From Tyto alba (taxonomy: Eukaryota; Chordata; Aves; Strigiformes; Tytonidae), in assembly GCF_018691265.1 (NCBI RefSeq), contig NW_024881313.1, positions 37,751,518 through 37,815,517 on the forward strand: a stretch of DNA of 64,000 nt. The letters run 5' to 3'. The stretch's first letter is position 1. Every line of letters begins with the position of its first letter. Position numbers and translations under genes: made by a program. A model generated the notes under the pieces. That model was not told the origin of the DNA and searched no databases. It saw nothing but the letters and a program-made list of their open reading frames with translations. Positions 48,401 to 61,000 of this stretch are shown here, piece by piece.

Positions 48401-51400
48401 TTAGATCTCCCCTGAAGACAGCCCAGGGTCAAAAATTAACCTTTTAATTCTTTGTATCTATTAAAAAGTAGAACATATACGTGAGAAAGGAAGATGCTAC
48501 TGTTTCAGTATTCATGGGCATGATGGTTCAACCACTTCTGAATTCAGGGGACACAATTTTAGCTTGTTTCACTCAGAATTTTACTTCAGTTTTGCCTTAC
48601 AGTTGAAGGCTATGATTACTAGGCTGTAGAACTATTCTTAAGGGTGAACTTTTGAAGAGAAAATGCCAAACTACATCTCAAAAACTATCTTTACAAAAAA
48701 ATTCTTTGGCATAGAATTAGTTCCATTTAAGTCTACCTTTACCAAAAAAGATGTCTGTGAAGTGGATAGGGGGGACTTGCTCAGTACTCACTTTTATAAA
48801 ATTCCCAATACAGATATTCTGAGTATTTATCTATGCATTAACACTGTATATATTTGGGAACAATAGCCAAAAAAAATCCTGTAGTTGATCCATTCAAGAG
48901 TTACATTTTACTTCAGTCTTGGAAGTGACTCAGGCAACGAGCTATTAGAAAGCTTGATGTTTATTGTTTTATAGCACAGAAATAATGAATATTTGTGAAG
49001 AAAAAATATGCTCATCCGAGCCTATCAGTTTCTGTTATCATGCTTGCAGTTTTCTTCCAGATTACTTTGTATTATCTTATTCTAGTTCACCTATAGAAAA
49101 TTCCAGTAAAGTCTAAATGATGGATAGAAACCCCCAGTAATAACTGTTGATATTTGTTTAGCTGATATTTGCTCTGTAGGAAACTTAGACCCAGACCTTT
49201 AGTAAGTACAAATTAGCATATCTATTTCATTCTCATTTCTCTTTGCAAAATGACATGATGACTGAATCTGGTCTAGTGTTAATCAATTCTTTCCTGCATC
49301 AGTTACTGCTTAAACTAATGTTTTCTTAGCACCACTGAGGCAACCAGGTTTAATTTATATCTGGAATGTTTGCTTAACAGAAGTTTTTCAATGTTTTTTT
49401 ATAGTGATATTTGGCATATTTGAAGAAATAAAAACAGCCTCATGTAGTCTCTTCTCCATCACATATTTCATCCACCAGACCTGTCTTAGAAAAGTTTGTC
49501 ACAGGAGAATAGATATGACTGTGTTTCCTTGGAAAACCAAATTAATTCTTACAAATATTATAGATGGAGATTCAAGAAATCTGTTTATTCCTTAAGCATC
49601 TTTGAAAATGTTGCTTTCCTAGATCTCAGGCAATGACTGCTCAATTAACTAACTGAAACCTCACTTAAATCCCTATAAGTAACCCAAAATTAATCCCAAT
49701 AAGTAATATAATTAGTAACAGGTTGACTTTTTGGATGATCTAACCAAGCCTGATTATTAATAATTCAGTGTTTTAGAACAGAAAGACAAGGGGCCAGAAG
49801 GTATAAGACATTTCTTATTTCTTATCCAGTTTACAGCTTAATTTTACTGAACTGAGTAAGGTGTGGCAATTCATCTGTTTCCAGTTTCTGCTCTTAAGTG
49901 AGTACTAGACACTAGAAACATAAGAGCGACAAGTTTCTGAGTACCTGGGACTAGAAATTTTCCCAGAAGATATGATGACAGTAATCTTAAAGAAGATATG
50001 CATGGTTCCATCTGATATGGTTTTTGCATCATTGTTAATATCAAGAATAGAACTGAGGTTTTTGGAAACTTGGCCAAAAATTTAACACAACTTCTTATAA
50101 AGTATATCTGTGCCCTAATTGTGTGTAATGAGCCATAATCTATACTGTTATCATGCTTACCCATCTTATAGGATGTGTCATAATGAATAAGCACAGAGAG
50201 TGTTACATTTCACACACTGCTTCTATATATGCATACTGGGATGAAAAAGGATAGAGTTATATATTTACCTCCCGACGCTCAACCTTGCAGGCAGCTGACT
50301 ATAACTGCTGCCACTGTACTGCCCAGAGCAAAAAGAAAATAGGATGTCATGAGACAGCTTAAGGGGTCCACAGCTCTCCCTAAGCCAATGTGGCCAAATG
50401 GCTGTAAGCTATAATTAACTGTCTCTCAGAAGTCCTCAGAATGTGAGGCAATAATACACCTGGGAATCCCAAACAGTGGTCATTTTTCTTTATAATTGAA
50501 GGTTTGCTCCATAGCTATTCAACTCACCTGCTCATTTGAGGGAAAGTGGTTTAAAAACACATTAGAGAGGATGTCAGGACTCTTGGCTCCTTTGGCCATG
50601 TGCTTGTAGTGCGCCAAATGAACCATTTCCATTCTGCTGTACAATCAACCTGTAGAGAAAAAAAGTCCATTAGGGATAAGCTACCTCCTGATTTCTCCCA
50701 GCTGCCCCATGATAGAAACAAACTTGAAAATTGCTTTACATTAAAGCCAGATTGCTAAAGTCAGTGCTGTCAGGGAAAAGACAGTATAATTTTCTAAACA
50801 ATGAAACACCCTCACTTACGGGATGTGGGAATGAAGCTGTGTAGCCAATTTAATCCTTGCAGAGCTCTTACTTTATCAGCCTACACACTATTATCCCTTT
50901 CACCGCTGGCTAGAGCCTGCATTATAGACTTGTCACTCCAGCAAGGACCTGAAGAGATTATATTAACTCTTGGGCTGCTGCCAGGCTTCCCACCACAGAA
51001 CTCCCACTGACCTAGTGAAACAACCAGGTTGGGTTTTCAGCTTCCTTCTGCATTTGCAAAGGCAGGCTTTGCTGTAGCTAAAGGCATTGTCCTTGTCCAG
51101 TGGTCCCATATGTGACCTTTCTCTTAGGAAATCAGCAGCAGGGATTGGATCCCAATTTAAAATACAGGTGTTAGCCCTCACACACTGACCTCAGAAATTT
51201 ATTTTCTACTTCTTGCAGCAGCCTGGACTCACAATTTAGGATTCTATAACTTGTTGTATGTTAAAAACTTCAGTGGTACAGATGTTTTCGTGTTGTTTCC
51301 ATAAGCTTTTCACACTCCTCCAGCTCTTCCTGTTGGCCATGCTTCACATTACCCCTTTCTCCCACTTAACGCTGTTTCATGCCATTCCCTTTCTCTGCTC

Positions 51401-51515
51401 AACATCCCTTAGATGGACCTCTCTCTGTGGTTCAGAAACTTTGCTAACTATTAATATATCTGGTATTAGACAAATAATTAAACCATTTCTCGTGTCACAG
51501 TTTATCCTTAAACTG
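45441..51515. other. Intergenic stretch without recognised genes
   Basis: About 6 kb of AT-rich DNA. Frames such as 46,816-47,199 (plus) and 49,871-50,194 (minus) have no recognisable domain or convincing splice context. No mobile element recognised. Confidence 0.4.
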
Positions 51516-51516
51516 C

Positions 51517-51549
51517 TTTTTTTTTCTTTTTTTTTTTTTTTTTTTTTTT
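51517..51549. repeat. Poly-T tract with one C
   Basis: Nine T, one C, then 23 T, followed by CCCTTC. Confidence 0.9.
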
Positions 51550-51921
51550 CCCTTCTACTTATCTTGAAAAAGCTGCTTACACAAACCCATCTGTTTTCAT
51601 TCCATATCTTACAAACTGTGGCTCTAACCTTAACATCTCTATGCCTTATAAGGCATGAGTAACGTCATCTCATTCACATGTATATGGTGATAACTGCTCT
51701 GAACTTCTCAATGTTATTGTAATTGTGTAATAATTAGCTCATTTTAATGGAAATACCTTTCAAAACTAGTAACACTGAAGATATAGACAAATATATTTTA
51801 GATCTGGCCATTGTTTTTTTCCCTTACTTGTCTCTTATTGCACTAGATAACAGAATAGTACTCCTTGTAAGCTCCCCATTTGTAGATCTTAAGGTTTGCT
51901 TTACCTTTAAGCATTGGGCTT

Positions 51922-51970
51922 AGCAGATGGCTATCTGCTCCAAATAATAGATCTACATATTAGATCTATT
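51922..51970. repeat. Two adjacent perfect inverted repeats (hairpin-capable)
   Basis: First: AGCAGAT (51,922-51,928) and ATCTGCT (51,933-51,939), 4-base loop. Second: AATAGATCTA (51,946-51,955) and TAGATCTATT (51,961-51,970), 5-base loop, 10-bp perfect arms. They lie only six bases apart. The function is unknown. Confidence 0.85.
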
Positions 51971-54900
51971 GTTGAGTCAGCCTCCAACACAAGAAGGCCA
52001 CAGGAAAATCTGTCTTATCCTTTTTATGCCTCATCTGTAAAAATGTCTTGGCTGTAACACTTGGCCCTCAAAACTGGTGAAAGGCTTGGAGAATAAAAGA
52101 TGGAGAAAGAGCATGGTTGGGAGTTTATTAGGAGCCAGCAAGGGCTGTGTGCAGGAAGAAAACCTCTAAGATTTATTAGCATTGGTCTGCAAAGATGGGG
52201 AGGGGTTTATGTCAGCAATGACACCAGTGCAATGTTATTTTAAAATAGCTTGTTGGGACATTATTGTGGAGAAAGAATTATTACAGATAGGCTATTACTT
52301 TAATAATGTTGAGTTTAGTAGTCTCCCTAAAGGTTGAAAAATTTTAATTTTTAACATTTGATCCGACAACTTCAGTTTGATTCTCTACAGGTACTAAAGA
52401 TTATCTAGAGTGTTTTATTCAATATTATGCACATAGGCTAAGGTGACTGGTTCAGATGGAGACTCCTATTCTGACAACCCCAGCCTAGACAAGGGTTTAA
52501 TTTTACACCCAGCTGACGCAAATGTTTTTTACTTGTAGAGTCAGCAATACAACTGCAGCCATATTTTGTGTCTCAAGACGGATAAAATGTGGCCCTTTTC
52601 CTGGGCTACCATTTAATTCCATATTGGGTCATATTTCCAAACTGGAATTGCATTTCCCTACTGGTGCAAATAAATACAGTCACTCCAATAAAGAGGTCTC
52701 CAGATTTGTGTCAGTTAAAGACGTGACTACTTTTCCCCTAAGCCTTTAAATTTCTGTACCCCCTCATCATGCCAATTTAAACCAATGCCAATCTATCAGT
52801 GTTAATGGGGTTGTGCCTAATTTATAATGTTGTGACACTAAAATCAAACTGAAAACTCATAAAAGTTTTAATTAATTATTTTAACATGCAGTAATCAATG
52901 TAACCTACTTTCATATGAATTATTTTACTTAGAGAAATAGATCATCATTAATTAATTCTGTATTTCTTCAAGATAAAAATGACTGCAAGCTATTTACTGT
53001 GTGCTTACAGCACTGAAGGACTCTGCAACATTTCTGCATATTCCTTATCTGCTGCAATTACTTTTATTCAGATTTTTGCATTTTCTGTAGTTTACAAGAT
53101 TAAAAATTACATCACTGCCCTGAGTAATTCAAACTGCGTGTTTCAGCTTCCTTGGCATTAACTTTTCAGACTCGTTCTCCCATTTTTGGCATCTGCTCTA
53201 AGACAATAATAATAAGCATTTAGAATGATATAGAGCAAGAAAAGAAATTGCATTTAGACTTTGTTCTTCAGCCTTGATATGCTTCTAATCTTTTGTCAGA
53301 CAAGCTATATGGAAGTCATAGAAGTCAGTAAAAATTACTGACAGACTGTGTCTCTTCAGCTGGTCCCAAAAGGATGAGTAAGCATCCTGAAGTTTGGCTG
53401 GTTCAGGATACACTACTCCAAGGCAGGTGTGAAGCTTCAGGACCTCTTATGATGGTGGTTGCTGGCATCTAAGCTTCCCAGATATGCACACTTTGTGTGG
53501 CATTGTATTGAGAGTACATCTGACCCCCACTGTCACTCAGCTTCTGAAATGGATTCTTAAGTCACAAGAATAAACCAGATGAATTCAGCTAATTGGTAAA
53601 TACTACGTTAAAAGTTGGTTCTTTTTCCAATGTTTAATTTCACACACACACACACCCACATACTGAATCACTTCCTCACTGAGATCTCAATCTCGTTTCA
53701 CATTAGATAGTGAAACAAAAATGTTCATGGTGAGCAACTAAAAATATCTTAAGAATAAAGTTGAGAAAAATGTGCATTATTAGATTACAAGACATGTTCT
53801 CCAACCCTCAGTAAAGATATAAATCCCTATCTCTTCTTCACAGTTGCTGTTACACTGGATGGTTTATTTTCCCTCCTCAGAGGACAGAAGCTTCCAAGTC
53901 ACCTTGTCATATATGAATCGTTGCTGTTAAAACAACTGCTGCAGTTTTGCTCTGTTAATTCCTCTTCAGAATTCCCAGCTGTAATTTTTGTTACTGCTGT
54001 AATCCTTTTCACTGGTAGACAATGCACTTTTATTTTTCCCTTTCCCTGTTTGCATGGACTGTGGGAAATGACAACAGTTATTCTGGGGAGTCTTTTCAGG
54101 CCATGGCACTTCACAAATATCATTAAAGAATGTCACCTTTCTAATGTTTGTACAAAAATTAGTGGTCTACCATAACATCATAGAACTATAGGAAGAGAAG
54201 AAGAAAATACCAGGGCAGTTATGCAAAAGGAATTCCACTTATTACACTGGAGGGATCTAAACCTACTAGACACCTTGTTTGACTCTAAAATATCTAGTAC
54301 TCAGCTTCTGGGTGAACATCCCAGTGCTTGCACCACCTCTACCTCAGTACAAAGGGGTTCCAAATCTCCTTGTCCCTGCGCCTCAACTGAAGCAATATCC
54401 TAATCCTCTTGTTATGAGTAAAGCATATCTAAACCAGATATTTCAGAATTGGACTGCCTGCAGACTAATTTATGGCAAATTTATTTTTAAACGCACTCAG
54501 GCTAGCATATGTGCTTACAGCTTGATGGCTAGCAAAAATTATTAAGAATGGGAAAGATAAAAGCTCAAGTCTCATCTCGCTCCAAGACAGACAGATTTAG
54601 GCCATGCTTATGATACTTTTAAGACAGAGCTTTCTTTGCCTCTGGGGACAGTGTCTCAGTCATGCTACACCTTAGCAGTGGCTAAGGAGACTTTTCGATG
54701 TGGCAGCATCACCTGCTGATAGTTGAAGGATTTTGTGCAAAGTAGGTAGTGTTCAGTTATGAGAAAAAAGGCTCATTTCCACAAATGCAGAGAAACAGTA
54801 GCAGGCAGAGGAATCCCAGTAATCTGATCAGAGAAATGAGCCTCAGCTGCTCCCAGAGTTGTCCAAGGAGAGCCTTGGATCCATGGACCGTGGGTGAGAC

Positions 54901-55260
54901 CCATCACAATGAGTTAATGGGAGAGGGCCCTGGATTGCCTTACAGACTGAAAGGGGGTTTATTGCTTTGGGGTATGGGACTCAGGAAGGGATGTAAGGGA
55001 AAACCATCCTGGGGTGGTAAAAAACTTATGGCTAGGGGAAGGACCAAAGGCAGGGAAAGGTAGGGATTGAGGTGGCTAGGGGGAGGAAAAAGTATGGGAA
55101 ATCAGAGAGATAAGGGGATAAAAGCAGCCAGTGACACGTAAACAGTGGATGGTCAGCATGCTATGTCTGATTAATGGAGTCTGACCTGTCTCCTCATTAA
55201 ACTGCATTTATAATCATTTTTGTAGGTGAGGGGGTCTCTATTCTATGTGCACATTTGTCT
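51971..55260. other. Intergenic stretch without recognised genes
   Basis: No recognised exon or mobile element. A short (CA)n tract lies at 53,640-53,655. A purine-rich stretch lies at 54,930-55,120, giving the open frame 54,749-55,063 without any domain. Confidence 0.4.
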
Positions 55261-55324
55261 TTTCAGCTCTGAGTGCAGCAACCAGAGTCACACCATGAGT
55301 TGAAGGTCCCATGAGTCTATGGTG

Positions 55325-55830
55325 CTGGCAGCTGGAGAGATGGGAGCATGTACATGTTGTGCAAGGGTGTTTCTGTGTGTGAACCTTGCTGACCATAAAG
55401 CCAGTCTAGCTGGTGAAGGAGATACGTGGCTTGGTAGCCAAGTATTGGGATGGACAGAAGTCTGAATCAAATAAAGAAGAGAGGATGGTGAGTTGGTTGC
55501 TAGAGGGTTGAGGGAGTCCAAGCCAGCTACTGGAGAGACCATGGGGTTTGGGAGATCACCTGAGCCCACCTATTTGTGTGAGGAGATTAGGGGATCCAGG
55601 GCCAGGTACTAGGTAGACTGTCTAAGGCCAGTAACTGGAGGGATCCATAGTGTGAGTGTATGTGTGTGTGTATGTGCAAAGGGATTCCAGCAACTGGAGT
55701 GGGTCTTTAGGCTTTGAGAGCTCGTACACCCATGTGCCAACAGTTGGGCAGTCCAGGAGTCCAGGGCTTGGGTTTGATAGACAGAACATCTAAGGCCAGT
55801 TATGGGAAGGATCCACAGTCTATGTAAGTA
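55325..55830. repeat. Degenerate tandem repeat (decayed minisatellite-like array)
   Basis: Related phrases recur across 500 bases. CTAAGGCCAGT followed by A.TGG.AGGGATCCA.AG occurs at about 55,622 and 55,790, and the roughly 35 bases before each copy also match (CCAGGGC..GGT....TAGAC). Further partial phrases (CAGCTGGAGAGA near 55,329, CAGCTACTGGAGAGACC near 55,524, CAGCAACTGGAGTGGG near 55,689) fit the same core. A (GT)n tract is embedded at 55,651-55,676. The clearest period is about 170 bases; the others are irregular. On the minus strand the repeated LWIPPVTGLR and LWILPITGLR reflect this DNA repeat, not a protein. Confidence 0.6.
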
Positions 55831-57555
55831 TATATTTCCCGCTAACTGGCCTTCCTCTTGGTCAGCCAGAGCGGAACAAGATGATGCTATTGGTACTGTT
55901 TGTGCTCGCATGAGTGCTGTGTTTTCTCTCCATGTTGATCTGTATGGATTCCATATGGTTTATACATGTGCATGCCTCGTGGAAATACACATGCAGGCTT
56001 GTTACTGTCCAGACGTGGGAGTATGGGGCTGAAGCAGCTTTACCTCTATAAACCACCAAATTTATCAGCTCCCTGACAGGGAATAGAGTTGCAGTCAATT
56101 GTATTTCTGGAATTGTCCACAGTAGCCTATTATATATAACAGTGGGGCATAGCAGAAGCAAGTCCTCAGCTGGACCAGAATGTTAAATTTGAAGAATAAG
56201 AATACTGAAATAAATAGAAATTTAAATGAATTCTTAATATATTCTTTTATCTTTCTTCTGTGCCACCTGGTACTTTTTTTCTTGGGGAAACACTCATAAA
56301 ATTCATGTTCCAATAAATAGTGAAAGGTCATTTCATAATTACAATGATAAGTTTCATTAAACTGCCCCCATCTAAACAACCCTGGTGTGATTGCTCCAAA
56401 ATGAATTACCTTTTCTAAATTAGTTCTGCCAAAAGCTAAATAGACTCATATAAATCCAGAATGAAAATTAATATTGGAAGAGATTTTGTATGGTTTGAAT
56501 ACTGTTGTGATCAGCAGTTTTGGGACAATGTATCCCATTTGGATCTTCAATATAATTGTAAATGCAAGTTGTACTAACAAAGGTAAACAACTGGCAGTCC
56601 AGGGAAGCACTTCTCAATCATGTTCTCAAATCCATCCCTTTATAACATGTTGTGCTGCTTTGCATTAATTTGCACTTTACTGAGACAGGAGAAAGAAAAG
56701 CCGCAGAAGTGACAAAATCCTAGATGAGAGTATTCTTGAACAATGTAGCAAAATTCAGATGCTGCAGAAAGCAAGAGGCAATAAATCTGTAAGCCATATG
56801 GGAACGAGGGACCAGGAACCATGATGAGAACCCTGTTATTATTATTACTTTTTTTAGCGGTAAAAGATCACAGGCATTTACAATTTGAGCTAGAGGAAAC
56901 ATTTACAGGCTTATGCACAGTAAATGTGGTTCATTCCCTGTGTTTCAGAAGTAATTTTCCTTCACACATGCACTCCTTGATAGTATTATATTGCTATAAG
57001 GTGAATAATGTGGTTATAAGCTGATGAACTGAGACACAGAAACCTAGTCTACAGTTTCCAAAGCAGTATTTCTACCAGTGTATTCAGCAAATGTTTTTTT
57101 TAAAAATTACCCATAATCTAGTCTATTCAGTAGGGGATTCCCATGTAAATACTGCGTTTTAGTAGCACTCATGGAAATTATCAACAAAGTTTAAGTCCCA
57201 GCTTACTCATGTCAGTTGACAGTAGTCTTCATCAAGCATCCTTCTTCAGACTTCATGGACCGTAGCAGGAATCATCAGGGTCTATTGTGACAGAGTAGGT
57301 GAATATTTTCCTTGTGTTTTCTAAGCTCCTGCACTTCTTACAGTCCCTGTTCTGCTGTTTGCCAGGACAGCATCACAGAAGTTCCTGACCTAAAGCCGAG
57401 AAGTTGTCTTAGCTCAGTTTGCTACTGGTCACCTTCTGCCATACCTGCTTTTTGACTGCTTTTCAGGTTCCCTAGGAAGGATACAGAGACAATGGATTTC
57501 ACATGAAGATCTGCCTATGGAGGAAAGTTCCCTGAGCAGAATATCTCCTCGCATT
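55831..57555. other. Intergenic stretch without recognised genes
   Basis: AT-rich DNA; no exon, RNA gene or mobile element recognised. Confidence 0.4.
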
Positions 57556-57600
57556 CAAAACCAAACAAACAAAACAAACAAACAAACAAACAAACAAACA
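57556..57600. repeat. (AAAC)n tetranucleotide microsatellite
   Basis: About ten AAAC units with one expanded A. Confidence 0.95.
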
Positions 57601-58002
57601 TATAGCCAAACCTTGGAACTTACTTTTCATATGACTTTTCACTCTAAAACCAGAATCTGCAACTTTAAATAGTGATTAATTCCTTATGCGGTGCTGAGAT
57701 ATTTTGTCCTTATAACAAATGTGACTGTAATTGTTAGGGTTTCCTCATCTTTGCACAGAGTTATAGGAAGCACCCTATCAACTTCAGAAACATTACTTCA
57801 TTATCAACAGTTTCCATTTTGTCAGTGATAACCACTGAAAATGTATCGTGTTTGAAGAACAATGATTTTGGGGGAGATATTTAAATAAATCATGGAGGTT
57901 TTGTGCTTAATACTCCCATGTTAACGCTTGAGGTTTTTATTACACTCTAATACTTACCAAGCTTGTCTCTACAATAGTAAAAGTTGAAAGTGTTGTTGTT
58001 TA

Positions 58003-58028
58003 GTTTTGTTTGTTTGTTTGTTTGTTTT
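58003..58028. repeat. (TTTG)n tetranucleotide microsatellite
   Basis: About five TTTG units. It is the inverted complement of the (AAAC)n tract 400 bases upstream. Confidence 0.95.
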
Positions 58029-61000
58029 CATTTTTCCCATGGAAATGTTACTGTTTCACATTATTTTATGATTTCAGAAACCAGTGCTTCAAGAAACACC
58101 AATAGCTCTCAAGCCTTGAGGAAATCTTTTGATTTCATCACAAAAGCAGAAGTGTGTCATGCTCTGCTCTACTTGATCTCTTGTGCTGTGTTCAATTCCA
58201 TGGTACCAAGATTGCAGACTTTGCTTCACAACACCCAGAAAATGAGCAAAGACCCCTAATGACGGGAGAGGCAGATGTCAGTGATGCAAAGCCTAGTCCA
58301 ATGGTTCACAGAATGGGTTTGCAGCAGAGAAGTGATTCAGGGATGTCCTGTGGACTTCCCTTGATCCTTGGCTTCAGTGGGCCCCCCATGGTATCAGCTT
58401 GTGTTCACAGAGAACAACAGTCCCTTCCCAATTTATCTCATCTTCCAGTGAGGAGCCATACAACAAATCCAGTTCTGTGATTTCTTTCCCACTTCAACTT
58501 CAACAATTCATTAATCACTAAGTTAAAGCATAATGCTGTGGAAATGTTCACATCACTGCAAGGAAAGATCTTAGCCCTCTGCATAATACTTTTTCCAGTA
58601 CCACAGGTTATCCCACTAAAAGAATAGAGAATTAAATGATGCAAACCCTGAAACCTAACATGAGTGTATTTTCATGAAAGCTTCTTTACTACATAAAGTT
58701 CCCCAAACCTTCAAAAAATCTAAGTTTATAATAATACACTTGAGGGAACTTACACTGTCTTAAATTTAGAACAATTTTAAAGCACATTATTGCCAAGATC
58801 TAGCTGACTTGGAGATTGATCTTTATGGTTTCAATGAGCAGGTGGAGGGGAAAGATGCATACAGGGAATTTTATACATGTTTAAGAAATATAACTGCTGA
58901 CACATTAGGCCTTCAGACAGTTCAGGGCTGATTTTCCAAGCATTCAGTATCTTCCTTTATCAGGTATTTATGTAGCCTGGAGAAGCAAACTAAATTTTCA
59001 GACCTAGGATGATGTGAGATGTATTTATGCTCATTTACTGTTGCTATTTGTCATTGGAAAAAAGCACAGAAAAACATTGACAGAAAGATTTGCATCACCA
59101 GAAGCAGCTTGGTGCATATTAATTATACTATTTTAGGTATAGAATAAAAAATGTCAGAACTGAAGATATAAATGTATATTGTTTTTAAAATTCAATTTAA
59201 TCCTACTATATTGAAATTCATAACTGGATAAATGATGCAGTGAGCTAAAAATATTAAAATATAATGTTTTGTATTTGAAAAATTATGGTGCACCTCTACT
59301 TTTTCATTTAATAAGATCAGTTAATCAACAAGACCAATACCACCAAGTAGAATTACAATCACTGTATAAAGGCTTTTCGGTTTTAAATAGTACTGAATGC
59401 AGTGTGATTTTTCAGCTTACATATTGACATTAATAGAAACCCTCCAGGCCATGCTAAATTATGTTTTATATGCCATGGTGTAAGGAACCAAAAATAGGCT
59501 TGATAAGCAAATAGCAAAAGTGAAATATAGCATACTCAAAAGTTAAGGATGAACTTATGTATCCTACATGGCCATGAAGCCCATATGGACAACTCCATCA
59601 GCTCTTTCACTGTTTCTTGAAATGGTAATTTAAAAAATTTTAACATGGATGGAATTCATCTGCTCACATGTGGCTTGTACTGTGTCTTGGTGTGTCATAG
59701 TAATGGTAGTATTTTCTACCCACTTCACTCTCTGTGGTCAACCAAGATCAAACCATTATAATGAATATTTAGTGAAACTCCCTTCATCCTAAAGTAGGTA
59801 TTTTGCACAGATGCTCAAAGGCTGAATGCCTATTAAAATGGAAAAAAATTATTTGTTAGGATCTTCTCATAGGAAAATATTTGCACGTCAAATTAAATCA
59901 CTCAGACTGGACAATTGGTTGCTGTTCTATGGTCACAGGTGTCTCTTGTAAGAAACCTTGCAGCAGTACTTTCATTTGAGTCTGATGAGGCTTCCCAAAT
60001 CACTCTTCTGTTCACTTCTTACAATCTAGCTGGCCTGTGGTCCTGTGTGAACAATCCATCTCATCTATAATCCACCTTTATCAATAATATTAGCCACATA
60101 CAAAACATCTCCTAAAACTCTTAGCCACTTATAAAAGACTGTCCCACACGATTATTTCTACATCTACTGGAAAGTCTGTATTATTTGTTTATAAATATCA
60201 ATAACTTCGGCAGCAAGACATTGAGTCACTTTATGCAGGATGTTAATCAACATATTTAAGCATACAGATTGGACTGGGCTGAGCAGGATGTGCCTGGGGG
60301 AATTTCCAGAACTGTATGAAGTTCCCACCAGGGGACCTCCTGTAACACTCAGTTAAATGGTTGATCATTCAGTCAGTGCACTGGTTTCAGTTCTGTCCAA
60401 TGCCTCACATCAGTCCACTATCTCATCTATGCAGACAACTAGTTGGGCAGTCCCTGAAACACCCAGGGAATTAATGCCTTAAATGCACTGTGCAAGAACA
60501 GGTACAATTCTGATACCCTACTACACTACAACAGTAACTAAAGAACAAATTTTATTTTCACACCTACAAGTTATTTATAAGTGAAATCCCATAGCTCTTG
60601 CCACATGACCAAAATGCTGGCAGATGAATTGCTTCCAGAAAGGGCTCCTTTCTTACCACTTATTCTAGGGAGTCCAGAATAACTGCTTAGCTGCAGATAC
60701 TTCTACTATGTATGTCTCTATGTAGTCTGAATCCCAGACACTGTGACTTTCAGGCATGACTCTGTTATCTTATGACAACTCTGAACCATATGTTAGCATC
60801 AACTGGAAATTAAGATGAAAGTGTGAATGTTTTGAACAAACACAAAATAAAATTGCTGGAACAGCTTTCTGATCAGAGCAGTGCAAGCTAAAAAGATGAC
60901 TGAATTATCATTCTTATTCTGGGATGAACTTTTATTCATTTTTAAGGTATGGCTGCATGTGTAGTGGGAGTCTGAATGTGATAATTACATCACTCCAAGC

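Noticed and set aside
55609..55911. Minus-strand frame with repeated W-I-x-P-x-T-G-L-R
   Set aside because: The repeat is at DNA level (decayed tandem array) and the peptide has no family resemblance.
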